From contig DBIW01000036.1 of assembly GCA_002296965.1 (NCBI GenBank), forward strand, positions 1,085 through 65,084: DNA of 64,000 bases. Direction: 5' to 3'. The notes beneath the pieces were generated by a model. The model saw nothing but the letters and a program-made list of their open reading frames with translations, ran no database searches and had not been told where the DNA came from. Origin of the DNA: Treponema sp. UBA792. GTDB taxonomy: Bacteria > Spirochaetota > Spirochaetia > Treponematales > Treponemataceae. This document shows positions 50,997 through 58,051 of the stretch, in pieces; the stretch's first letter is position 1; the number at the start of each line of letters is the position of its first letter. The position numbers were made by a program, and so were the translations under genes.

Positions 50997-51035
50997 ATCC
51001 GGCTCCCTTCCTTTGTCGGGATCCGGATTTTTTTT
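50997..51035 (+). terminator. Terminator after fba
   Basis: ATCCGG...CCGGAT outer stem with an inner CCC/GGG pairing (50997-51028), followed by eight T. A second hairpin (CCGGGCGG/CCGCCCGG) lies just upstream at about 50969-50990. Confidence 0.65.
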
Positions 51036-51047
51036 GCCCGCCGTTTT

Positions 51048-51692
51048 TCAGGATTCCGTTTTTTTGTATGTCATTATGCGGACTGCCACTGCGGCGAGCG
51101 GAGCGCATATACAGACCGCGCATAGGACCGTGCACAGGGACGGAGCCGTTCTTGTCATGTAGAGGCTTTCAGCCGCCACCGGCAGCGTTGTTGATATTAC
51201 AGAAAGGGCAACGGCAGCGGCGGCCGTGATTTTTCTGCCGAGATCCGCCTCTTCTCCTGCAAGCGGAATCAGCTCCGCGCACAGCACCAGCTCAGACAGG
51301 TAAAGAAGCGGCTTTGTTACGGCATCGAACACCGTATATGAGCCTGCCGCCGCTCCGCTTATCACGGTATAAGGCAGAAAAACCGAATAGAATGAAGCTG
51401 TCAGCGGAAAGAACGCCAGATTTTTTGTTTCCTTTGAGTCCCTTGCAACAATCATGTATATTCCGTACAGAATTACCGGAGGAAGAACTGACTGTCCTGA
51501 GTAGAATATGAAATTCTCAATGAATGAATAAGGAACAAGCCTGTGGGAATATAGAAAGAATGTCCTGAATGCGCAGGCTGCGACGGACACCAGAAAGCCG
51601 GCCGCGGCAGGAATCACGAATCCTCCGCTTCTTTTGAGGCACAGAAAGACTGCCATTGATAAAGGAAAGACTGTAAGCAGAAATATAAGCAT
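51048..51692 (-). CDS. Small integral membrane protein, unknown function
   Basis: A 214-residue protein with about six hydrophobic helices and short loops; I recognise no family. The order of helices is seen at about 1-18, 25-48, 62-85, 93-120, 125-150 and 165-205. Its topology suggests an inner-membrane protein with little outside the bilayer. No ribosome site precedes the ATG. A TTGTAT, 17 bases, TAGGAT pair on the - strand ends 9 bases upstream, so a very short leader is likely. It stands between fba and the flagellar flaA genes, divergent from the latter. Confidence 0.6.
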   Translation of the reverse strand: MLIFLLTVFPLSMAVFLCLKRSGGFVIPAAAGFLVSVAACAFRTFFLYSHRLVPYSFIENFIFYSGQSVLPPVILYGIYMIVARDSKETKNLAFFPLTASFYSVFLPYTVISGAAAGSYTVFDAVTKPLLYLSELVLCAELIPLAGEEADLGRKITAAAAVALSVISTTLPVAAESLYMTRTAPSLCTVLCAVCICAPLAAVAVRIMTYKKTES

Positions 51693-51773
51693 ATATCCGC
51701 AATCCTACACTTTACCGCCCGTTAATACAAGTGCGGCCGTGTGAAGAAAATTAAGAAATAGTCATTTTACGGT

Positions 51774-51802
51774 TTGACAAAGAATGTTACAGGAAATATA
51801 AT
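51774..51802 (+). promoter_or_regulatory. Consensus sigma-70 promoter of the flaA operon
   Basis: A perfect TTGACA (51774-51779), 17 bases and a perfect TATAAT (51797-51802). The leader is about 80 bases, ending with AAGGAG before the ATG. A second TATAAT lies at 51846-51851. This is the strongest promoter in the window. Confidence 0.8.
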
Positions 51803-51887
51803 CTCCTAAGTTATAGTTTTTAACTTTTTATCCGATAGATTATATTATAATGCTTTTCGGAATGTTAAAAAATTCAAGGAGTTTTGC

Positions 51888-52661
51888 ATGAAAAGGGGAC
51901 AGAAAGTCTTTATTAGTCTTGCATGTCTTTTTGTTTTCGGTTTGCCTGCGTTCAGCCAGCCGAGCTCAAGAAGTGTCGAGACGTTTGTGTTGGACAATTT
52001 TGATGCCGCCGGCTCGCAGGAGTATCCGTATAACGGACAGACCTACAGTTGGGACTGGGGTGTGAGGGCCAGCCGCTTCGTGGCTGAAGGCTATCCTAAG
52101 TCAGGGTATTATGCAGGTATTCCAAATTCTCTCAAACCGCTGCGCCGCGAGACGGATTCGGATCCGATGGTTTTTGGTGTGAAGGTCGCGTTCAACCGCA
52201 AGGGAGACAACTGGTTTGAGGTGTATCCGCAGAAGGACGACAAGCCTTTTGAGATTCCTCTCGTAGGAACCGTCACGCAGATTGATTTCTGGGTGTGGGG
52301 CGCCAACTACAATTATTATCTTGATGTGCTTGTACGTGATGCCGGAGGCCGTGTCCATGTGCTTCCCGCCGGAAGCCTTGCGTTCAACGGATGGCGCAAT
52401 ATAGTCGTGAATATTCCGGGCTGGCTTCAGCAGCATTCTCAGCTCCGTTCCGGTCCTGCGAACATGACTTTTGTCGGCTACAGAATCCGTTCCGATGCCG
52501 AGGAGTATGTGGATGACTATGTTGTGTTCTTTGACCAGATAAAATATACGACGAATTCACTTTCATTTATATATGACGGTTATGAGCTTAAGGATGTGGA
52601 TTTCGGTGATGACTCGGAAGCCCAGAGTGCATCTTCTGATGATGCTGTAGTGGAGGAGTAG
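51888..52661 (+). CDS. flaA: Flagellar filament outer-layer (FlaA-family) protein
   Basis: A 257-residue exported protein of the spirochaete FlaA family, which sheathes the periplasmic flagellar filament. A signal peptide (about 1-24, ending ...GLPAFSQ) is followed by the family's beta-rich core: TFVLDNFDAAGSQEYPYNGQ, VFGVKVAFNRKGDNWFEVYP, TQIDFWVWGANYNYYLDVLV and WRNIVVNIPGWLQQ. The acidic tail is variable. A perfect sigma-70 promoter and AAGGAG site indicate strong expression, as for abundant FlaA. A second flaA-like gene starts one base after its stop. Confidence 0.85.
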   Translation: MKRGQKVFISLACLFVFGLPAFSQPSSRSVETFVLDNFDAAGSQEYPYNGQTYSWDWGVRASRFVAEGYPKSGYYAGIPNSLKPLRRETDSDPMVFGVKVAFNRKGDNWFEVYPQKDDKPFEIPLVGTVTQIDFWVWGANYNYYLDVLVRDAGGRVHVLPAGSLAFNGWRNIVVNIPGWLQQHSQLRSGPANMTFVGYRIRSDAEEYVDDYVVFFDQIKYTTNSLSFIYDGYELKDVDFGDDSEAQSASSDDAVVEE

Positions 52662-52662
52662 A

Positions 52663-53382
52663 ATGAAAAGAATATTGACAGCCGGACTGCTTGCTTTTGC
52701 GGTTACAGGTCTTGTTTTCGCACAGGACAGCCTTTCTGATCCGAACCCGGAGACAGTCGGAGCCGATTCCGCAATGGTTTCTCTCCGCGAGATTTCAATT
52801 GACAAATTCGAGCGCGAGGGATCATGGAATGTCCATGTCTCTCCGGATTATGGTGTTATATCGGGCCGTCTTTTTGAGGGCAGCCCGGCAATGAAGGAGC
52901 CGCTTGAGGAGGATGAAGGAAAGGAGGACGAGGATACGCAGGTTTTCGGTGTCCGTGTCGATTTCTTCAAGCGCGGTGTGAATTCCTTTACGATTATGTC
53001 CGGAAGGCCGCTTCCGATTGAGGGGACCGTCAAGACGATTTCTCTCTGGGTATGCGGCCGCAACCAGAGCCATGATATGTATGTTCTTGTACAGGATTAC
53101 TTTGGAAGCAATTTTGAGCTTTATCTTGGAAATCTTGGCTTCAGCGGATGGAAAAAACTGACATGTGTGGTTCCTCCTTCTCCGGATGGAGAGCATGGAA
53201 TCGTCCAGAGCAGCGCATATTACGGTGACAGGCCGGGGCTCCGTATTCTCGGTTTCCGTGTCGACTGTAATCCGATGCAGGCAAGGGGATCATATTATAT
53301 GTATATGGATGATCTCCGCGCGGTTACGGATCTTTATGACGTGGAATACCGTGATGAAGATGACATGCTTGACAACTGGTAA
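52663..53382 (+). CDS. Second FlaA-family flagellar outer-layer protein
   Basis: A 239-residue exported protein with a signal peptide (MKRILTAGLLAFAVTGLVFAQ, cleavage after about residue 20). It shares the FlaA core with its neighbour: VFGVRVDFFKRGVNSFTIMSGRP, KTISLWVCGRNQSHDMYVLVQDYFG and GFSGWKKLTCVVP, but has an acidic insert (EEDEGKEDED). It is probably a minor sheath protein or a FlaA1/FlaA2 partner. It starts one base after the first gene and is co-transcribed and coupled. A strong terminator follows. Confidence 0.82.
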   Translation: MKRILTAGLLAFAVTGLVFAQDSLSDPNPETVGADSAMVSLREISIDKFEREGSWNVHVSPDYGVISGRLFEGSPAMKEPLEEDEGKEDEDTQVFGVRVDFFKRGVNSFTIMSGRPLPIEGTVKTISLWVCGRNQSHDMYVLVQDYFGSNFELYLGNLGFSGWKKLTCVVPPSPDGEHGIVQSSAYYGDRPGLRILGFRVDCNPMQARGSYYMYMDDLRAVTDLYDVEYRDEDDMLDNW

Positions 53383-53407
53383 TAGAATCTGATTTATGTA
53401 GAACCGG

Positions 53408-53445
53408 CTGCCCCTGGGTCCTTATGGATTCAGGGGCAGTTTTTT
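53408..53445 (+). terminator. Rho-independent terminator after the flaA pair
   Basis: CTGCCCCTG / CAGGGGCAG 9-bp stem (53408-53416 and 53431-53439) with a 14-base loop and six T. Confidence 0.88.
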
Positions 53446-53473
53446 AGGTGCGCCATATTGTTGTGGAAAAAAC

Positions 53474-53501
53474 AAGACGGCCGTGAAAGCGCGGCCGTCT
53501 T
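53474..53501. terminator. Bidirectional terminator between flaA and murA
   Basis: AAGACGGCCG / CGGCCGTCTT 10-bp stem around an 8-base loop. T-rich runs follow on both strands (TTTGTTTT on the + strand, GTTTTTTCC on the - strand), so it can end murA and back up the flaA terminator. Confidence 0.75.
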
Positions 53502-53545
53502 TGTTTTGCGGTTTTCATTTTAAGGCTTGTTTTTTTGCGTCCTGC

Positions 53546-54829
53546 TCAGTCTATGCTAACCCTCTTGATATGCGCGCCCAGTTTCTGCAGCCGTCCGACA
53601 AGATCCTCGTAGCCCCTCTCTATCTGGTATACATTGCTGATTCTGCTTTCTCCGTGTGCCGCCATTGCCGCAATGACCATGGCCATTCCTGCCCTTATGT
53701 CCGGTGACACAAGGTGGTCGCCGTGCAGATTCGAGGGGCCTGACACTACTGCCCGGTGAGGGTCGCACAGTATTATTTTGGCTCCCATGGAGATCAGTTT
53801 GTCTACGAAGAACATTCTTGACTCGAACATTTTCTCAAAAATAAGCACGGTTCCCTCGACCTGAGTCGCCACGACCGTCATTATGCTTGTGAGGTCGGCT
53901 GGAAAGCCGGGCCACGGCATGTCATCGATTTTTGGAATCATGTTGCCGAGATCGGTGTTGACCTTAAGTTCCTGCGTGTTGGGAACTGTAAGTGTGTCTC
54001 CGTCAATCCGCCATGATATTCCGAGCTTGCTGAATGAGTATTTAAGCGGGCGCATTTCCTCCGGCCTGATGCCCTTTATTGTGATGAGCCCTTTTGTGGC
54101 TGCGGCCATTCCGATGTATGAGCCTATTTCTATATAGTCAGGGCCGATGGTGTATTCGCATCCGTGAAGTTGCCGGACACCTTCTATTTTGAGTATGTTG
54201 CTTCCTGTTCCGGAGATTTTTGCGCCCATGGAGTTGAGCATCTTGCATAAATCCTGGATATGCGGCTCGCTGGCCGCATTCTGGATGACGGTCTGTCCGT
54301 CTGCCATCACCGCCGCCATCACCGCGTTTTCAGTAGCCGTGACGGATGCCTCGTCAAGAAAAATATCCGCTCCGGCGAGCCTGTTCGCGGAGAATGTGAA
54401 GTGTCCGTTCACGGTTATGTTGGCGCCAAGCTGTTCGAGCGCCAGAAAATGTGTGTCCAGCCTTCTCCGGCCTATGACATCGCCGCCGGGCGGCATCATC
54501 TCGCATCTTCCGGTTCTTGCGAGAAGCGGCCCCGCGAAGACTATTGAGCCGCGGACTTTTCTGGTCAGCTGGTCGGGAAGAACGCTTGTCGCTATGTCCG
54601 CGCCCGTGATTTTCCAACTGTTCTTTTCGAGACGTTCCACCTGACATCCGAGAGCCTCAAGGATTTTTATCATGACGCCGGTGTCCTCGATTTCAGGAAT
54701 GTTGTGAAGTACAACCGGTTCCGAAGAAAGCAGGGTGGCTGCAAGGCACGGAAGCGCGGCGTTCTTGTTGCCGCTTGCCGTGATGGTTCCTTTTATGGGA
54801 AATCCGCCCTCGATTATATACTCGTACAT
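53546..54829 (-). CDS. murA: UDP-N-acetylglucosamine 1-carboxyvinyltransferase (MurA), Asp variant
   Basis: A 427-residue cytoplasmic enzyme that adds enolpyruvate to UDP-GlcNAc, the first step of peptidoglycan synthesis. Family marks are the start MYEYIIEGGFPIKGTITASGNKNAALP and GRCEMMPPGGDVIGRRRLDTH, EIGSYIGMAAA, and PWPGFPADLTS. In the mobile loop the catalytic Cys of the usual GGC is Asp117 (GGDVIG), as in chlamydial, mycobacterial and borrelial MurA, which are fosfomycin-insensitive. GGAG lies 6 bases before the ATG at 54829. The gene is downstream of pepT on the same strand, 32 bases away. Confidence 0.95.
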   Translation of the reverse strand: MYEYIIEGGFPIKGTITASGNKNAALPCLAATLLSSEPVVLHNIPEIEDTGVMIKILEALGCQVERLEKNSWKITGADIATSVLPDQLTRKVRGSIVFAGPLLARTGRCEMMPPGGDVIGRRRLDTHFLALEQLGANITVNGHFTFSANRLAGADIFLDEASVTATENAVMAAVMADGQTVIQNAASEPHIQDLCKMLNSMGAKISGTGSNILKIEGVRQLHGCEYTIGPDYIEIGSYIGMAAATKGLITIKGIRPEEMRPLKYSFSKLGISWRIDGDTLTVPNTQELKVNTDLGNMIPKIDDMPWPGFPADLTSIMTVVATQVEGTVLIFEKMFESRMFFVDKLISMGAKIILCDPHRAVVSGPSNLHGDHLVSPDIRAGMAMVIAAMAAHGESRISNVYQIERGYEDLVGRLQKLGAHIKRVSID

Positions 54830-54861
54830 GTTTGCTCCAAAAAATCCGCCCGGTCCGGAAT

Positions 54862-56115
54862 TCAGACCGTGGCGATGTTTACTAGAATGTCGGCACATCG
54901 GCTCATCTGGTTTAGCGAAGCCCATTCGGATTTGGAGTGGAAGTTGTGTCCGCCGGTGAATATGTTGGGCGTCGGAAGCCCCAGCTCCGTAAGCCTGGAG
55001 CCGTCGGTTCCTCCCCTGATAGGCCTTCTTACCGGAACCACGCCGGCGGCCGCGAATGCCTTTTCGAGCCTTCCTGTCACTTCCGGTCTGCCTTCAATCT
55101 TGTCCCTCATGTTCAGATACTGCTGCCGGAATGAAATTTCAGACTGTCCGCCGCAGGTCAGCGCCGCTGTCTCTGCCGTCCTTCTTACGATGAATTTTTC
55201 CCTGTCGATTTCATCCTGAGAGAAGGCGCGGAGGAGCAGGCTGACAGCGGCTTTTCCGATTGAGCCATGAACGCACAGCGGAGCTATGAATCCCATGCGT
55301 CCGTCCGTCGTCTCGGGTCTCATTCCTGCCGGAAGCGACGATATGAATGCCGCGGCGATGCCGACAGCATTCACCATTCCGTTTTTTCTTGCCTCCCCCG
55401 TGTGGGTCGCTTTTCCTGTGAATTCTACTTCCGCCGAGCAGGCGTTGAAACATTCCGTCTCAAGTTCTCCGATATGGCCGCCGTCAACCGTGTACGCATA
55501 TTCCGATTTTATAAGTTCCAGAGGAGCTCTGTCCATTCCGTGGCCGGTCTCCTCGTCGGGCGAGAGCAGAATCTCGACTGTCCCGTGTCTAACTGCCGGA
55601 TTCATGAGAAGGAACTCAACCGCCGTCATTATGTTTGCGATTCCGGCCTTGTCATCCGCCCCCAGAAGCGTCGTTCCGTCGGATGTGATTATCGTCTCCG
55701 AATTCTCCGCCGCTTCGGCAAGGAATTCATCGTGTGCGGGATCGAGAACAGTTCCTCCGCCGAGCGCGATTTTTCCGCCGCTGTAGTTTCTTGTTACGGA
55801 CGGTCTGACGTCTTTCCCGGAAACCTCTTCCGATGTGTCCAGGTGGGAGATCAGGCATACGGAGCCGGGCCCGTCATCCGAATTTGACGGAAGGACGGCG
55901 TATACGTAGCTGTCGTCCGTCACCGTCACGTCAGACAGCCCGATTTCCCTCATCTCGGAGGCGATGGTCTCCGCGAAAGTCCTCTGGCATTCAGTCGACG
56001 GAAAAATCCCGTTCTCCGCGTTCCCGGAGGAGCTCTCGGAGCAGACGGCGACGTATCTCAGGAATCTGTCCAGAAGCCTGTTCACGGCATCTTTGTTTTC
56101 AGAAATATAGTTCAT
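54862..56115 (-). CDS. pepT: Peptidase T (tripeptide aminopeptidase)
   Basis: A 417-residue cytoplasmic M20 metallopeptidase that removes N-terminal residues from tripeptides. The zinc site is visible: LISHLDTS, TLLGADDKAGIANI, LLSPDEETGHGMD, TVDGG and the final FTGGHNFHSKSE. Length is normal. No ribosome site precedes the ATG; a TTGAAA, 17, TATCCT promoter on the - strand ends 6 bases upstream, so the message is probably leaderless. murA lies 32 bases downstream and may be co-transcribed. The divergent gene begins at 56242. Confidence 0.95.
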   Translation of the reverse strand: MNYISENKDAVNRLLDRFLRYVAVCSESSSGNAENGIFPSTECQRTFAETIASEMREIGLSDVTVTDDSYVYAVLPSNSDDGPGSVCLISHLDTSEEVSGKDVRPSVTRNYSGGKIALGGGTVLDPAHDEFLAEAAENSETIITSDGTTLLGADDKAGIANIMTAVEFLLMNPAVRHGTVEILLSPDEETGHGMDRAPLELIKSEYAYTVDGGHIGELETECFNACSAEVEFTGKATHTGEARKNGMVNAVGIAAAFISSLPAGMRPETTDGRMGFIAPLCVHGSIGKAAVSLLLRAFSQDEIDREKFIVRRTAETAALTCGGQSEISFRQQYLNMRDKIEGRPEVTGRLEKAFAAAGVVPVRRPIRGGTDGSRLTELGLPTPNIFTGGHNFHSKSEWASLNQMSRCADILVNIATV

Positions 56116-56121
56116 GCGGGT

Positions 56122-56150
56122 AGGATAAGAAGTTTCCGTCCGTTTTTCAA
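56122..56150 (-). promoter_or_regulatory. Promoter of pepT, leaderless type
   Basis: On the - strand TTGAAA (complement of 56145-56150), 17 bases, TATCCT (complement of 56122-56127). The gap to the ATG at 56115 is six bases. Confidence 0.6.
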
Positions 56151-56241
56151 TCGGGTTCCGGTAGAGATTCATACAATAAATTCATACTATCATAATCGCA
56201 TTTCCCGGAGGTTGCGCTATTATTTGCTGCAGAGGTGATTT

Positions 56242-58017
56242 ATGGGACATTACAGGAATTTCAAGAGCGTCGTCTATTGTGTCGCGCAGTGGGCTGACAG
56301 GGTTACTGAGGAGCGGCTCAGAGAGGAGCTTGACTTCTTTATGAGATATTCGCCGGTGGACAAAGTGTATCTTGAGACCTACCGCGGTGAATTCGCAAGG
56401 AGAAGCCAGCTTGAGATGATAAGACGTGTCCTTCTGGAATACGGAATAGAAGTTTCGGGCGGAATCACCACCGTGACGCCGGATCTTGACGAGTCGGATT
56501 CAGGAAGGAAGAGGATTTTCGGGACATTCTGCTACTGCAACGCCAAAATGCGTGACCGGTTGCGCGAGGTGGCTGAATACACCGCCTCGGTTTTTGATGA
56601 ATTCATAATAGATGACTTCTTTTTCACGCAGTGCACGTGTGACGACTGCCGCCGTGAGAAGGGGGAGCGTTCATGGACGGAATTCAGGCTGGACAAAATG
56701 GCGGAGGTCTCGCGGAATCTCGTGCTTGAGCCCGCGAGGAAGGTGAATCCGTCCTGCCGCGTGATAATAAAATATCCCAACTGGAGGGAAAGCTATCAGG
56801 CTACAGGATACAACCCGTCCGTCCAGAAGGATATGTTCAGCATGGTTTACGCGGGGACCGAGACGCGCCACGGCGCCCAGCAGGATCAGCATCTGCCGCG
56901 TTATCTCAGCTATTCGATGGTCCGGTATATGGAGAATGCGGCTCCCGGACGCAACGGCGGCGGATGGTTTGATCCTTTTGAATGTGACAGGATCGATACC
57001 TATCTTGAGCAGATGTATTTTACGGCCTTTTCGCGCGCGAAGGAGATTATGTTCTTCTGCTGGAGCGCGCTTTCAGGCAACAGACGCCTGGCTCCGGCCG
57101 GCATGATGCTTGAGGAGATTGACGGAATCATGTCCGGGCTTGGAGAACCGTGCGGAATTCCGGTATATATTCCGTTCAATTCGCATGGAGATGACCATCT
57201 GGAGGATTATCTCGGCATGGCCGGAATTCCGTCCGACCCGACTCCTTTCTTTCCCGAATTCTCCGAGGGCTGCAGGTCGGTTTTCGTCACGGCGGCGGCG
57301 CTCAGTGACAGAGGAATCGTCGGCAAGCTTGAGAAATTCATCCTTGCGGGCGGAAATGCCGTCGTGACGTCGGAATTCATCAAGGGGGCGCTCTCTGAAT
57401 ATCCTGAAATCAGCAGGCTGACAGGAATAACATTCAGCGGCCGGCGTCTTGATGCGGACGAATTTCAGGTTACGGTGAACGGACTTTACGGACGCGCCTA
57501 CGTCAGGTCGGCGGAGCGGATAGGCTTCCCTCTCCTTGAGCACAGGAACAACTCCACCTGGTCAAAGCTGAACGGCGGGCACGGCGATTATCATGAGGGG
57601 ATAATCCTGACCGACACCTACGGCAGGGGGCGGCTTACTGTGCTCAATCTTCCGGATATGCCGTCATCTATAAAATCACTTCCTCCCGAAGTCCTGTCCG
57701 CATTCCGCTCTGAGCTTCAGGGGGACGGCGAGGTGAGGCTCGGCGGCGGATACGGGGTCGTCCTGTTCACATACAGAGGCGGCGGTTTCGGACTGTACTG
57801 TCTTACGGAGGACGGATGCGCGCCCGTCGATTTCAGTATCTACATAAGGGGCGCCGCGTCCGCACTGGAACGAATAGGCGGCGGAAGCCAGCGGGAATTC
57901 TCTCTGACGCCTCTGTATGTCAAGCCTGAGGACGGCGGGAGCGGAAATCCTTCCGAGACCGTATTCAGCTTCCGCATGGTTCCGGGTGACTTCGTGTTCT
58001 TCCGCATAAAAAGATGA
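56242..58017 (+). CDS. Uncharacterised glycosidase-like protein (TIM-barrel pattern)
   Basis: A 591-residue soluble protein without signal peptide that I do not recognise by name. The first 300 residues look like an alpha/beta barrel with a conserved acidic strand end (FDEFIIDDFFFTQCTCDDCRREKG), a KYPNWRESYQ stretch and aromatic-rich loops (GGGWFDPFEC, MFFCWSAL), which resembles glycoside hydrolases. Residues about 320-480 resemble a trimerisation or Rossmann-like domain of GH42-like enzymes (FILAGGNAVVTSEFIKGAL). The C-terminus is beta-rich. GAGGTGA precedes the ATG. It diverges from pepT and is followed 34 bases later by the M16C peptidase gene. Confidence 0.6.
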   Translation: MGHYRNFKSVVYCVAQWADRVTEERLREELDFFMRYSPVDKVYLETYRGEFARRSQLEMIRRVLLEYGIEVSGGITTVTPDLDESDSGRKRIFGTFCYCNAKMRDRLREVAEYTASVFDEFIIDDFFFTQCTCDDCRREKGERSWTEFRLDKMAEVSRNLVLEPARKVNPSCRVIIKYPNWRESYQATGYNPSVQKDMFSMVYAGTETRHGAQQDQHLPRYLSYSMVRYMENAAPGRNGGGWFDPFECDRIDTYLEQMYFTAFSRAKEIMFFCWSALSGNRRLAPAGMMLEEIDGIMSGLGEPCGIPVYIPFNSHGDDHLEDYLGMAGIPSDPTPFFPEFSEGCRSVFVTAAALSDRGIVGKLEKFILAGGNAVVTSEFIKGALSEYPEISRLTGITFSGRRLDADEFQVTVNGLYGRAYVRSAERIGFPLLEHRNNSTWSKLNGGHGDYHEGIILTDTYGRGRLTVLNLPDMPSSIKSLPPEVLSAFRSELQGDGEVRLGGGYGVVLFTYRGGGFGLYCLTEDGCAPVDFSIYIRGAASALERIGGGSQREFSLTPLYVKPEDGGSGNPSETVFSFRMVPGDFVFFRIKR

Positions 58018-58051
58018 TACAAAATTCCCTGTTTGTGATATATTTCATGTC

